Below, one piece after another: positions 25,558-35,208 of a stretch of DNA of 64,000 nt. This stretch comes from Cyclobacterium roseum. GTDB lineage: Bacteria > Bacteroidota > Bacteroidia > Cytophagales > Cyclobacteriaceae. Position 1 is the stretch's first letter, and every line of letters begins with the position of its first letter. The notes under the pieces were generated by a model that was not told the origin of the DNA, made no database searches, and saw nothing but the letters and a program-made list of their open reading frames with translations. Made by a program: the position numbers and the translations under genes. The stretch is taken from the NCBI RefSeq assembly GCF_010119225.1, contig NZ_WNKF01000014.1, positions 62,001 to 126,000 of the forward strand, given 5' to 3'.

Positions 25558-25669
25558 AACGGTTCGATTTTAAGAGTTCGTTCAAATAAACAGGGTTGGC
25601 ATCTGATAATTTAGCTTTTTCCGATGAAGTGCGGAATTTAGCGAATAAGCCGACTTCAGTACCGGTTAT

Positions 25670-27145
25670 TTACTCTACTTTTTTCAACAGGACAATCAAA
25701 TGAGGTGAATCGGCAGGTATCTGGACTACCAGCCGTTTGGTTGAATGTTGGATGGTTTCTTCCTTTAGTTGCAAACCGGTTGACGGATTGATCCATGAAA
25801 TTTTCCAACGACCTTCAGGCAGCTCCAGGTCCATGGTGGCATTCGCTTTTCCATCCAGCAATTGAATCGCCAGAACATCCACCCCATTACTGAGTACGTT
25901 GGCAGCCATCCCATCGGGTAAGGAGGAAAGGAGCTCGGGATGGGGGGATAATTCCCAGAATGGTAGTCCGGAAACAAATTTACCCAGGCGCAACATGGCT
26001 GCATGCTGGTAGTCCACTACGGAAGCCGGGGTTTCGGATGCGGGCCGGTGAAAGCGCGTACTGGCGGTACCGTTGATAAATCGACTCCAAATGACAATGT
26101 CACCGCCATTTTCATCCCGGGTGTAGTCCTTGGAGACCAGCAAAGGCTTGACCTGGCCGTTTGCCTTCATGGCTTCCCGGTACTCCCTGATTCGCTTTCC
26201 TCCTTCGATGGCCTGGGCTTGAGGACTGTTGAATTCATGCCCCGAAACCCCCTGGGAAATATCCACAAATCCATACAAGTTATCCAATGCCAGGGTCATG
26301 GGGTTGAAGTCATCCTGACATTCCCCTCCGCCATCTTTCCTATTGGTAGAGGGCATGTCACCAACCATCGGAAATTTCTCTTTCACATAACCTGCCCAAA
26401 AACTACTCCACTCCAGATCTGCCCGGCTTTCATTATTCACATTTAGCAGGATATGGGGATAGGGTTCGATGATGCCTAAAAGCCGGTCAATGTATAATTT
26501 TTGATAGTGAAATACCTCCTGATTGTTGGATTTTGATGGCAGGGTCTGATAGAAGGGTGCGGCACAGGCCAGGGTACTGGCAGGTAAGCTTTGCTCATCG
26601 TAGTTGATGTTGTTGTTGGGGTTAAATGGGTGTCCGTTCCATCCAAAATTGTCCCCGGGATCATAGGCCCCTTCCGGCCCACGGGTGACGGACCAATCAT
26701 CCCACAGTTCGAGAACGACGATGATTCTTTTTTCCAGGGCACTTTCCAACAATTTTTTCAGTCGGGTTTCCCATTCCGGAGAAAATTGACTTAAATCGTA
26801 CCTGCCGTCAGCTTCCTTTTTCCATGGTTGCAGCACGCGCTTTACCGTACCGTCATGCAGGTGGTTCATGGGGTCATAGGGCAGCCAACGGACCAATCCC
26901 ATGATATGCGGACTGTTGATTTCATCGATCAAATTGCCCATTCTTTCCAATTGTTGTTCCATCTGGACGGTTCCGGGACGACTGACGGGTGCCCAGCTGT
27001 GGAAACCAGCCGCCCCGATTAAAAATACCGGCGTGCTTCCCCAAGAGAAATAATGGGGATTTTTGGCTTGGGTCTGAATTTGGTTTTGGGCTGGGAGATA
27101 GGTGAATATCAAGCTCATTAGGCCAACCAATAAGAAACGGGTCAT
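25670..27145 (-). CDS. Secreted glycoside-hydrolase-like TIM-barrel protein
   Basis: Exported protein of 491 residues with a signal peptide (residues 1-19, cleaved near LPAQ). The body looks like a glycosidase TIM barrel of the DUF4038/collagen-binding-domain type: NPHYFSWGSTPVFLIGAAGFHSW at the start, IIVVLELWDDW, then ILLNVNNESRADLEW with a candidate acid/base Glu, and FVSGLPFWELSPHPELL. The last ~90 residues (VLSNGVDVLAIQLLDGKAN, then WINPSTG) form the C-terminal beta domain seen in this group. No CAZy family can be assigned from sequence alone. It ends 112 bases before the kinase start on the same strand. Confidence 0.78.
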   Translation of the reverse strand: MTRFLLVGLMSLIFTYLPAQNQIQTQAKNPHYFSWGSTPVFLIGAAGFHSWAPVSRPGTVQMEQQLERMGNLIDEINSPHIMGLVRWLPYDPMNHLHDGTVKRVLQPWKKEADGRYDLSQFSPEWETRLKKLLESALEKRIIVVLELWDDWSVTRGPEGAYDPGDNFGWNGHPFNPNNNINYDEQSLPASTLACAAPFYQTLPSKSNNQEVFHYQKLYIDRLLGIIEPYPHILLNVNNESRADLEWSSFWAGYVKEKFPMVGDMPSTNRKDGGGECQDDFNPMTLALDNLYGFVDISQGVSGHEFNSPQAQAIEGGKRIREYREAMKANGQVKPLLVSKDYTRDENGGDIVIWSRFINGTASTRFHRPASETPASVVDYQHAAMLRLGKFVSGLPFWELSPHPELLSSLPDGMAANVLSNGVDVLAIQLLDGKANATMDLELPEGRWKISWINPSTGLQLKEETIQHSTKRLVVQIPADSPHLIVLLKKVE

Positions 27146-27280
27146 TTTAGAAGGGAATCAGTTATAAGAAAGATGAAATCGAATTTTTAAGATAAATAAA
27201 TCCCGGTAGCAATAAAATACATTTATCGCATTACCTTATTTCTTCATCAACAATTTGGATGAACGCCAGTTAGGTAGGCA

Positions 27281-28690
27281 ATGGAAAAAGGAAAAAAAAA
27301 GGTGCTGGCCATCGCCGGTGCGACGGGGTATATCGGTCGTTGGTTTATGGAGCGATTTAAGGACAAGTACCATATTATTGGCTTGAGCAGGAGGGAAGCG
27401 CAGGAAAATCCCCATCCGGAAATCGAATGGCGGCAGGTGGAATTGTATTCGATCAGTTCTACGCAAAAGGCCCTGGAGGGAGTTGATTATGCGCTGTATC
27501 TGGTACATTCCATGAATGCGTCCACCCGTTTGAATCAGGGGAGCTTTGAGGATACGGACCTTTTGCTTGCCGACAATTTTGCCCGGGCAGCGTCGGCCAA
27601 TGGGGTCGAGCAAGTGGTTTATTTGGGAGGCATTCTGCCAAAAAACGAATCGGAGAACACCTGGTCCCGGCACCTTAGGAGCCGCTTGGAAGTGGAAAAA
27701 ACGCTGGCTTCCGGCACTGCTGCCCTCACGGCACTCCGGGCAAGCATCATCGTAGGTCCCGGCGGATCTTCCTTCCAAATGATCAAAAACCTCGTCGAAA
27801 AATTACCGGTAATGATCTGCCCGAAATGGACGGAATCCAAAACCCAACCCATCTCCCTACAGGATACACTGACCATCATTGACGGCTGCCTGGGAAATCC
27901 GAATGTATTTGGAAAGGCCATCGAAATTGGCTCCCCGGAAATCATGTCTTACCAGGAGATGATGCTGAAAACCGCCGCAGTGATGGGCAAAAAGCGCTAT
28001 ATTTTTTCTGTGCCGTTTTTTTCCCCGGGCCTCTCCAAGCTCTGGGTAGGCTATTTTGGCGAGAGTCCGGCGCAGTTGGTGTCCCCACTGGTGGAAAGCC
28101 TCAAACATACCATGACCGTTTCGGATGAATTGGCCTTTCGGGAATTTCCCATTGCGTACCAGTCGTATGAGGAATCGGTGAACATTGCGTTGTGTTCCGG
28201 ATGGGAACCCCGTTTGCCAACGTTTATGCCCCTGGGTCGTCGGAAAAATACCGTAAGAAGCATACAGCGGCTTTCCAATACCTTTGGTAAAAGTGCCTAT
28301 TGGGCTGCTAATCGGTACAAAGTTTGGTTGTCAACGTTTTTCAAATCGATTATCAATGCCCGGGAAAATCGGGAAGGTGTGGTCAGTTTTTACCTTTTTT
28401 TTATCACCGTTCCCATGTTGCAACTAAGCTGGATCAAAGACCGAAGCGAGAAAAAGCGGCAATTGTTTTACATTAGTGGGGGCTGGCTGGTCGGTCGTCC
28501 GGATTACGGATGGCTGGAATTCCGGGAAGTGCTGGGAGGTAAGTACATCATCACCGCTATTCACGAATTTGTGCCCAAAATACCCTGGTACCTGTACGTC
28601 TCAACACAGGCCCGCCTGCACCTCTGGGTGATGAACCGATACGGTCGGTACCTGCAGAAACTGGGAAATCGCCCTGCTCCTTTGCGCTGA
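27281..28690 (+). CDS. NAD(P)-binding SDR-family protein with C-terminal DUF2867
   Basis: Cytosolic protein of 469 residues. An extended-SDR Rossmann domain occupies about 1-310 with the nucleotide loop GATGYIGRW at residues 13-21 and ALYLVHSMN and YLGGILPK elements typical of the YbjT/complex I NDUFA9-like branch. The last ~140 residues (SYWAANRY onward, RLHLWVMNRYGR near the end) match DUF2867. Similar proteins are found widely in Bacteroidota, mostly without a known substrate. Divergent from the glycosidase-like gene with 135 bases between. Confidence 0.85.
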   Translation: MEKGKKKVLAIAGATGYIGRWFMERFKDKYHIIGLSRREAQENPHPEIEWRQVELYSISSTQKALEGVDYALYLVHSMNASTRLNQGSFEDTDLLLADNFARAASANGVEQVVYLGGILPKNESENTWSRHLRSRLEVEKTLASGTAALTALRASIIVGPGGSSFQMIKNLVEKLPVMICPKWTESKTQPISLQDTLTIIDGCLGNPNVFGKAIEIGSPEIMSYQEMMLKTAAVMGKKRYIFSVPFFSPGLSKLWVGYFGESPAQLVSPLVESLKHTMTVSDELAFREFPIAYQSYEESVNIALCSGWEPRLPTFMPLGRRKNTVRSIQRLSNTFGKSAYWAANRYKVWLSTFFKSIINARENREGVVSFYLFFITVPMLQLSWIKDRSEKKRQLFYISGGWLVGRPDYGWLEFREVLGGKYIITAIHEFVPKIPWYLYVSTQARLHLWVMNRYGRYLQKLGNRPAPLR

Positions 28691-28868
28691 AATGGTCGCG
28701 ATTTATTTGCATTGACTGCACTTGTTCCTTGCTGATAACTTTTGCTGGTGTGTGTTTTGCTGATAGGGTTGGCTGATCCTTGTGCGGGGTCCCACAATAG
28801 GAGAGAGTCGTCAAATTGGTCCCGGCAATTCGCAGGCGCTGTCATCCACGGTACCAGAGAGCGTAGGT

Positions 28869-28897
28869 AAAAAAAAATCCCCGGCTGTACCGGGGAT
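28869..28897 (-). terminator. Intrinsic terminator of the uxaA-uxuA operon
   Basis: ATCCCCGG (28877-28884) pairs with CCGGGGAT (28890-28897) around loop CTGTA. The A-run at 28869-28876 on the + strand is the T-run when read on the minus strand, right after the stop of the Gfo/Idh/MocA gene. Confidence 0.88.
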
Positions 28898-28930
28898 GGT
28901 TGGTGGTTTTTATTTGGTAAAATAAGCAGG

Positions 28931-30289
28931 TTATGCTTTTAACTTCGGTTCCCAGCCTTTTTCGTATTCTCGTTTCCAGAGTTTACTGGCTTTTTTGCTA
29001 TTTTTGATATGCCCATTAGAGGAATCGCATTCCAGGATTTCCCCGGTTCGGGAAGCGATATTCGCCAGGTGGCAAAGCAGCACACTTTTGGCTCCTTCGT
29101 CAATGGGGCTGTTTTGCTCCTGTTTGCCTCGAATGGCTTCAAAGAAGTTAACCACGTGCAGGGTGGACATGTCGCCGCCACCGCCAAGTGCCGTGCCGGC
29201 CTCGCTACCACCGGATTCATTGGTTTTGACCACTTTTCCGCTTCTGTCAAATTGCTTGTATCCGCCGCGGTCTACGTATACCGAACCATCGGTTCCGTAG
29301 ATAATGGTGCCCCTTCCGGGACCGTAGGTATTGTGTCCATTTCGGCTTTTGCCATCCCATTGGATCGTTCGGTTATCGGAAAATTTGAACACAGCGTCCA
29401 TGGTATCGTACATTTCCCAACCGTCGTTCGGCCAGTGGTATTTACCTGAATCGACCATTACCTTTTCCGGGAAGTCAACTTGCAGGGCCCATCGGGCTAC
29501 ATCCAGTTCGTGGGTGGCGTTGTTGCCGGTTTCGGCAGTACCATAATCCCAGCCATACCAGTGCCAGTTGTAATTCCAGGTGTCGTCGGTGTACTCTCTC
29601 CTGGGGGCAGGCCCTTGAAACAGTTCCCAATCCAAACCTTGCGGCGGGGCTGCTTTTGTCTGGTTGGGTACTTCACCTCTGGCGGAGTTATAAAAGGCCG
29701 TGGCTTTATACACATCACCTATGGCACCCTCATGTATGGCCTTGATGATTTCGATGCTTTCAGGAGCAGAGCGTTGTTGATTACCCATCTGCACCACTTT
29801 TCCATATTGTTTCTGGTAGGCGACCAGTAGTTCTCCTTCGTAAGGATTATGGCTACAAGGTTTCTCTACATAAACGTGTTTGCCAGCCTCCAGGGCCAGC
29901 CAGGTTCCCGGCGCATGCCAGTGATCCGGGGTGGCATTGATCAGGGCATCTACTTCCTGGTCTTCTATCACCTTCAGGATGCTGTTTTCCAGCTTTGGCT
30001 TGTAATCAATGTGTTTTTCAAAATTTTTAGCCGCTTTTTCTCTTTGAGACTGCATCACATCACAGAGATACATCAGGTTGACATTACTGGATTTTAATCC
30101 AATCGGATTGTAAAAGGCACCTAATCTTCGTCCCAATCCGGCTATGGCGATGTTTAATCGATCGTTTGCACCCAAAATTTTCCCGTAACTTTTGGCGGAA
30201 AATCCTACCGCTCCCAATGCCGATATACCCATGGTGGTCATGGCAGATTTTTTCAGAAATTCCCTCCTGCCAGCTTGCTCTTTACTCAT
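28931..30289 (-). CDS. Gfo/Idh/MocA-family oxidoreductase with Tat signal
   Basis: NAD(P)-dependent sugar oxidoreductase family, 452 residues. The N-terminus is a twin-arginine signal (GRREFLKKSAMTTMGISALGAVG), so the folded, cofactor-loaded enzyme is exported. The Rossmann loop is IAGLGRRLGAF; the family EKP motif appears as YVEKPCSHNPYEG; the substrate-binding part contains NNATHELDVARWAL. Exported relatives include glucose-fructose oxidoreductase and some NAD-dependent glycosidases, so redox change of a sugar or cofactor-assisted bond cleavage are both possible. It follows uxuA by 48 bases and is the last gene of the operon, which ties it to hexuronate use. Confidence 0.9.
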   Translation of the reverse strand: MSKEQAGRREFLKKSAMTTMGISALGAVGFSAKSYGKILGANDRLNIAIAGLGRRLGAFYNPIGLKSSNVNLMYLCDVMQSQREKAAKNFEKHIDYKPKLENSILKVIEDQEVDALINATPDHWHAPGTWLALEAGKHVYVEKPCSHNPYEGELLVAYQKQYGKVVQMGNQQRSAPESIEIIKAIHEGAIGDVYKATAFYNSARGEVPNQTKAAPPQGLDWELFQGPAPRREYTDDTWNYNWHWYGWDYGTAETGNNATHELDVARWALQVDFPEKVMVDSGKYHWPNDGWEMYDTMDAVFKFSDNRTIQWDGKSRNGHNTYGPGRGTIIYGTDGSVYVDRGGYKQFDRSGKVVKTNESGGSEAGTALGGGGDMSTLHVVNFFEAIRGKQEQNSPIDEGAKSVLLCHLANIASRTGEILECDSSNGHIKNSKKASKLWKREYEKGWEPKLKA

Positions 30290-30337
30290 AATTATTATCG
30301 GGTTAGTTTATGTTAAGACTTAATTTTTTTTCTGTTT

Positions 30338-31531
30338 TTATTTATCAAAAATACTCCTTGCGATTCCTAATTCCAAACCACGGATTTCGGCCAGTCCTTT
30401 TAGCCTTCCAATAGCGGAATACCCTGGATTGGTTACCTTACTCAAATCATCCAACATCTGGTGACCGTGATCCGGCCGCATGGGGAGGGATTTGCCCCGC
30501 CTTTGCTGGAGTTCGATAAGTGCTTCTACGACCTCTGCCATGGGAACATCTCCTTCCAGGTGGTTGGCCTCGTGAAAATTTCCCTCCTCATCCCGCTGCG
30601 TGCTCCGCAGATGAATGAAATGAATGTGATTGCCGTACGTACGAACCATGGCGGGCAGGTCATTGTCTCCCCTTACGCCAAGGGAACCGGTACAAAAGGT
30701 GAATCCATTGTATTCACTGTTGTTTCCTTTAAGGATTCGGTCGTAATCGCTGGCCGTACTGACGACCCGCGGCAGGCCAAAGATCGGAAAGGGGGGATCA
30801 TCCGGATGGATGCACAGGTATACCTTGCTTTCTTCGGCTACCGGAATGATTGCTTCCAAAAACAGGTTTAGATTTTTGCCCAATTTTTCGGCACCGATCC
30901 CCTTATAGGTGTCCAGCGCTTGTTGAAAATCAGCTACGGTGTAGCCTCCCTCTGCTCCCGGTAAACCCGCAATAATGGTGTCGACCAGTTTGTCTTTTCC
31001 TTCGTCCGAAAGTGCCTCCACATGTGCTTTGGCCTTGGTCAGTATCTCCTGAGAATAATCTTTTTCAGCACCGGGCCGTTTCAGCAGGTACACATCAAAG
31101 GCGGCAATGGCTTTCATTTCAAAACGCAGGGCTTTGGCACCATTGGGAAGGGTATAGGCCAGATTGGTACGAGTCCAGTCCAGGATGGGCATGAAATTGT
31201 AACATACGGTATGTATGCCTTCTGCCCCCAGGTTGCGGATGCTTTCCTGATAGTTTTTGATGTATTGCTGGTAATTTCCCGAGCGGGTTTTAATGTTTTC
31301 GTGTACGGGAACACTTTCTACCACCGACCAGGTTAGTCCGGCTTCTTCTATTGTGTTTTTCCGTTCCCGAATGGCTTCCCGGGTCCAAACTTCGCCGTTG
31401 GCTACCTGATGCAGGGCGGTTACAATGCCGGTAGCACCGGATTGCCTGATATCGGCCAGACTTACCGGATCGTTGGGTCCATACCAGCGCATGGTTTGTT
31501 CCATCATTATTGGGTTATTGACTTTGCTCAT
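30338..31531 (-). CDS. uxuA: Mannonate dehydratase
   Basis: Converts D-mannonate to 2-keto-3-deoxy-D-gluconate (KDG) in the cytosol. About 397 residues from the ATG at 31531, which overlaps the stop of the upstream SDR gene by ATGA; a second start, [13 protein letters not shown], eight codons later matches the usual N-terminus. Clear family sequence: [58 protein letters not shown], and [12 protein letters not shown], holding the metal-binding Cys/His/Asp residues. Third gene of uxaA-SDR-uxuA-oxidoreductase. Confidence 0.96.
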   Translation of the reverse strand: MSKVNNPIMMEQTMRWYGPNDPVSLADIRQSGATGIVTALHQVANGEVWTREAIRERKNTIEEAGLTWSVVESVPVHENIKTRSGNYQQYIKNYQESIRNLGAEGIHTVCYNFMPILDWTRTNLAYTLPNGAKALRFEMKAIAAFDVYLLKRPGAEKDYSQEILTKAKAHVEALSDEGKDKLVDTIIAGLPGAEGGYTVADFQQALDTYKGIGAEKLGKNLNLFLEAIIPVAEESKVYLCIHPDDPPFPIFGLPRVVSTASDYDRILKGNNSEYNGFTFCTGSLGVRGDNDLPAMVRTYGNHIHFIHLRSTQRDEEGNFHEANHLEGDVPMAEVVEALIELQQRRGKSLPMRPDHGHQMLDDLSKVTNPGYSAIGRLKGLAEIRGLELGIARSIFDK

Positions 31532-32343
31532 ACTCCTGAAAATGCGCTGAAGCCTCCATCTACTTCGATTATGGTTCCTGTCACAAATTTTGATGCTTCG
31601 CTGCTGAGCCATTGTACGGCTCCAAAAAGTTCTTCCGGTTTCCCAAATCTGGCCATCGGGGTGTGGTCTTTGATTAGGTTCCCTCTTTCGGTCAGGCTGC
31701 CATCTTCATTGGTCAGCAAGCGCTCATTTTGTGCTGTCAAAAAGAATCCCGGAGCCACTGCATTGACCCGAATGCCTTCTCCGTATTTTTTGGCAAATTC
31801 GACCGACATCCATTTGGTCATGTTGTCAATAGCCGCTTTGGCGGAAGCGTAGCCCATTACCCGGGTCATGGGGCGGCTGGCCGCCATGGAAGAAATATTG
31901 ATGATGGAAGCTTTTTTGGTTTTAATCAGTAGGGGTAGAAATACCTTGGTGGGCAAGAAGGTTCCCATGTAATTTAAGTCCATGATGTTTTTAACCGCTT
32001 CCGAGGAAAGGTCGGTGAAAAATTGATCGGGCATTACGGTGGCACCGGGCATATTGCCTCCGGCAGCATTGATCAGGCCGTCAATCTGGTCAAAGGATGC
32101 TTCCAACTCTTTTTTGACCGCCATGATTTCATCTTCCTTGGTTACATCGGCAACGGCAGGGAAAGCAAAACCTCCCTCGTCTTTAATTTCCTGTACCAGG
32201 TCTTCTACCTTTTTGGTGTTTCTCCCCAAAATGATCATCTGTGCGCCTTCCTTTGCCAAATGTTTGGCCATGGCTTTGCCCAACACGCCGGTTCCGCCGC
32301 TAATAATAATGACTTTGTTTTTTACTGAAAATAATTGAGACAT
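31528..32343 (-). CDS. SDR-family D-mannonate oxidoreductase (fructuronate reductase)
   Basis: Short-chain dehydrogenase of 271 residues with the classical SDR marks: nucleotide loop [14 protein letters not shown], catalytic Ser in NISSMAA, YASAKAA (Tyr/Lys pair) and VNAVAPGFF. The SDR variant that sits between uxaA and uxuA in many Bacteroidota reduces fructuronate to mannonate in place of the MDR-type UxuB; that role is assigned from context and overall match. Starts 25 bases behind uxaA, ends overlapping uxuA by four bases. Confidence 0.9.
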   Translation of the reverse strand: MSQLFSVKNKVIIISGGTGVLGKAMAKHLAKEGAQMIILGRNTKKVEDLVQEIKDEGGFAFPAVADVTKEDEIMAVKKELEASFDQIDGLINAAGGNMPGATVMPDQFFTDLSSEAVKNIMDLNYMGTFLPTKVFLPLLIKTKKASIINISSMAASRPMTRVMGYASAKAAIDNMTKWMSVEFAKKYGEGIRVNAVAPGFFLTAQNERLLTNEDGSLTERGNLIKDHTPMARFGKPEELFGAVQWLSSEASKFVTGTIIEVDGGFSAFSGV

Positions 32344-32368
32344 AAATAAATACGTTTTAATCGTTTAA

Positions 32369-34015
32369 TTAAAGAGAAACGCCCCTTTTCCAGGGAATGA
32401 AATCATCCTGGTTGAGTATATCCGCTTTGGCTTTGATGTTGCCGCTGGCCACCTGGATGATGTGCTCCAAAAGTTCATCTCCCATTTCTTCGATGGTTTT
32501 TTCACCGGAAATAATGCCTCCGGTATCCACATCGATGATATCCGGCATTTTCTTCGCCAGCTTGTGGTTGGAGGATACTTTGATTACCGGCGTAACGGGA
32601 TTGCCGGTAGGCGTGCCCAGGCCGGTGGTGAACAGGATGATATTGGCACCTGAGCCTGCCATGGCAGTGGTACTTTCCACGTCATTCCCCGGGGAGCACA
32701 ATAAACTCAAGCCCGGCTTCGTGGCAAGTTCGGTATAATCCAGGATATCTACAATGGGGGAGGTACCGCCTTTTTTGGCAGCGCCAGCCGATTTAATGGC
32801 ATCGGTAATCAGCCCATCTTTGATATTTCCCGGGCTGGGGTTCATGTCGAAACCCGAACCTACGGCTTCTGCTGAAGCGGCATAGGCCCTCATAAGACGA
32901 ACAAATTTGTCGGCATTGGCATCCGTAGTACAGCGGTTGATCAGCTCTTGCTCCACCCCGCAAAGTTCCGGAAATTCGGAAAGAATGGTTTTCCCCCCCA
33001 GGGCGGCCAGCATATCGGAGACCTGCCCAAGGCTGGGATTGGCGGAAATACCGGAGAAGCCATCCGAACCGCCGCATTCCAGACCAATGGTCAATTGGCT
33101 TAGTGGTGCTGCTTTCCGCTGCAGTTGATCCGCTTCTGTTAAGGCCAAAAAGGTGGATTGAATGGCCTTGTTCAGCATGTGGTTTTCAGTTCCCTCTTCT
33201 TGCTGTTCCAGGATGATCACTGGCTTTTTATAGTCGGGGTCGATTTGAGCCAGTTTTTCTCGTAATATGGCCGGTTGAGCATTTTGGCAACCCAGGCTCA
33301 AAATGGTCGCTCCGGCTACATTGGGATTATTAATATAACCCGCTATCAGGGCACATAACGCTTCCGAGTCTTGCCGGGTGCCTCCGCAACCTCCGTTATG
33401 GGTCAAAAATTTAATCCCGTCGATGTTTCTAAATAGCTTTTCCTCCCCGGGCTGCTCCAGCGTTTCCACGCCTACCTGCTGTAAACTGTCCTTGTCTCCC
33501 TGCAGGTAACGCTCTTTCAGCTCCCTGACCAGGGATTTATAGGGGTTGGGCTTGGCAAAACCCAGTTCCTCCACGAAGGCCTGCTTCATGATGTCCACGT
33601 TGCGATTTTCGCAAAAAACCAGGGGTACCACCAGCCAGTAATTGGCAGTGCCCACCTGCCCATCCGGGCGATGAAACCCATCAAAGGTCCGGTTTTTCCA
33701 GCGATCGACTTCCGGCGGATTCCAGGAAAAGGATTTTCGCTTGCCCGTAAAAGGCGCGGTTTGATGAACGATATTTTCCGTGGTAATAACCGCTCCCTTT
33801 TCTAGGGGCCTCATGGTTTTTCCGACGATGATACCATACATATAAATAATGGCACCTTCTTCCATGGATTCCATGGTGAATTTATGTTTGGCAGGCACGC
33901 TATTAACCAAATTGATTTCCAGACCTTCAAAAAGTATTTTTTCACCCGCTTTGAGATCGGTTAACGCAACCAAAACATTATCATCGGGATGAATTCGTAA
34001 AACTCTATGTATCAT
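32369..34015 (-). CDS. uxaA: Altronate dehydratase
   Basis: Dehydrates D-altronate to KDG, the galacturonate branch of hexuronate catabolism. About 548 residues from the ATG at 34015 (IHRVLRIHPDDNVLVAL). A SAF-like N-terminal domain (residues 1-95) is followed by the GD/altronate-hydrolase domain with LTHNGGCGGTRQDSEAL, LSLGCQNAQP, GLECGGSDGFSG, SEFPELCGVE and GTPTGNPVTPVIKVSSN. The conserved cysteines would hold an iron centre. First gene of its operon, diverging from kdgK with 133 bases between. Confidence 0.95.
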   Translation of the reverse strand: MIHRVLRIHPDDNVLVALTDLKAGEKILFEGLEINLVNSVPAKHKFTMESMEEGAIIYMYGIIVGKTMRPLEKGAVITTENIVHQTAPFTGKRKSFSWNPPEVDRWKNRTFDGFHRPDGQVGTANYWLVVPLVFCENRNVDIMKQAFVEELGFAKPNPYKSLVRELKERYLQGDKDSLQQVGVETLEQPGEEKLFRNIDGIKFLTHNGGCGGTRQDSEALCALIAGYINNPNVAGATILSLGCQNAQPAILREKLAQIDPDYKKPVIILEQQEEGTENHMLNKAIQSTFLALTEADQLQRKAAPLSQLTIGLECGGSDGFSGISANPSLGQVSDMLAALGGKTILSEFPELCGVEQELINRCTTDANADKFVRLMRAYAASAEAVGSGFDMNPSPGNIKDGLITDAIKSAGAAKKGGTSPIVDILDYTELATKPGLSLLCSPGNDVESTTAMAGSGANIILFTTGLGTPTGNPVTPVIKVSSNHKLAKKMPDIIDVDTGGIISGEKTIEEMGDELLEHIIQVASGNIKAKADILNQDDFIPWKRGVSL

Positions 34016-34108
34016 TTCAAATATTTGATTATCTTGAGCAATCGATTGCACAATTTAGAAATAAATTAAAAGAAAAGAGCCGAAGGGCTTCTTTTTTTTT
34101 AAATCACC

Positions 34109-34128
34109 GTTAAATTTGACAGTTTAAC
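34109..34128. promoter_or_regulatory. Candidate operator and -7 element between uxaA and kdgK
   Basis: An inverted repeat GTTAAA-N8-TTTAAC occupies 34109-34128 in the divergent intergenic region. TAAATTTG at 34111-34118 within it is an exact match to the Bacteroidota -7 box TAnnTTTG in the kdgK direction, 30 bases from the start codon. A repressor bound here would block the promoter. No -33 element is clear, and no local regulator gene was found. Confidence 0.35.
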
Positions 34129-34148
34129 ATCCGGTATCAAAAAAACGA

Positions 34149-35144
34149 ATGCGTAAACGAATACTCACATTAGGGGAGGTAATGATGCGGCTTTCCACGC
34201 CAGGGCACGAACGATTTATACAGGCGGGCAACTACGATGCTGAGGTGGGTGGTTCGGAAGCTAATGTGGGCGTTTCGCTGGCCTATTGGGAACAGGACGT
34301 GGCGCTTATCAGTGCCTTGCCCTCCAACGATCTGGGTAGCGCCGCCCTTCGTTACCTGAAAACCGGAGGAATAGATACCTCCTTTATCCACATCGGAGAG
34401 GGAAGGATGGGCTTGTATTTTTTGGAGAATGGTGCCATGCAGCGATCTTCAAAAATCATTTACGATCGGTTTGATTCTGTTTTTTCCCATTACGAGGGGC
34501 AGGACCTGGACTGGGAGCAGGTGTTTAAAGGCGTGGATTGGTTTCACTGGTCTGGAATTACCCCGGCCCTGTCTGCTTCTGCCGCCTCCCTCTGCCTTCG
34601 GATGCTGAAAGAGGCAAAAAGATACGGAGTGAGGGTAAGTGGAGATATTAATTACCGAAGAAATTTATGGCGATACGGCAAGCAACCGCTGGATATCCTG
34701 CCGGAGTTGATTTCCTACAGCCAGGTTGTTATTGCGGGATTGTCGGATTTTGCAAATTGCATGGACATTCACGAAAGTGATTTTGTGACGGCTTGTGAAA
34801 AAGCAAAAGCACAAAGTCCTTCCATCCAACTGGTATCCACGACGGAGCGGGATTCGGTTTCCGCTTCGCATAACCGGTTGGGCGGGATATTATGGAATGG
34901 AGAAAAGCTGATTAGATCCAGGGTATACGACATGCCGGCCATTGTGGACCGCATCGGAGGAGGGGACGCTTTTATGGCCGGATTAATTTATGGATTGTTA
35001 CATAAAACCGAGCAGGAAGCCCTGGAGTTTGCGGTGGCAGCATCTGTTTTAAAACATTCTGTGCCCGGAGATGCGAATTTTGTTACCGTGGAGGAGGTAA
35101 ATCAGTTGGTTTCCGGAGAAAATATTGGCAGATTGCTTCGATGA
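34149..35144 (+). CDS. kdgK: 2-keto-3-deoxygluconate kinase, PfkB family
   Basis: Phosphorylates KDG to KDPG, the common step after UxaA and UxuA. 331 residues, with the PfkB/ribokinase pattern: the N-terminal sugar-binding GEVMMRLSTPG and GGSEANVGVSLA, and the C-terminal signature DRIGGGDAFMAGLIYG with the catalytic Asp. KDG kinase rather than another sugar kinase is supported by position: divergent from uxaA/uxuA and directly upstream of a TRAP transporter. Confidence 0.92.
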   Translation: MRKRILTLGEVMMRLSTPGHERFIQAGNYDAEVGGSEANVGVSLAYWEQDVALISALPSNDLGSAALRYLKTGGIDTSFIHIGEGRMGLYFLENGAMQRSSKIIYDRFDSVFSHYEGQDLDWEQVFKGVDWFHWSGITPALSASAASLCLRMLKEAKRYGVRVSGDINYRRNLWRYGKQPLDILPELISYSQVVIAGLSDFANCMDIHESDFVTACEKAKAQSPSIQLVSTTERDSVSASHNRLGGILWNGEKLIRSRVYDMPAIVDRIGGGDAFMAGLIYGLLHKTEQEALEFAVAASVLKHSVPGDANFVTVEEVNQLVSGENIGRLLR

Positions 35145-35208
35145 TCTGCGAAAGAGCGTACTATTTGATGAGTCAATTACTATTAACCAAAATAATACCA
35201 TCGTACAC

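Noticed and set aside
31531-31612. Longer N-terminus for mannonate dehydratase
   Set aside because: The extra residues come from within the upstream SDR gene and are unlike the family. The ATGA overlap at 31531 is the better start.
34070-34100. Intrinsic terminator (AGAGCC/GGCTTCT hairpin plus T-run) upstream of kdgK
   Set aside because: It lies in a divergent promoter region with no plus-strand gene before it, and the stem is short with a G-T pair. It may be only leader structure.
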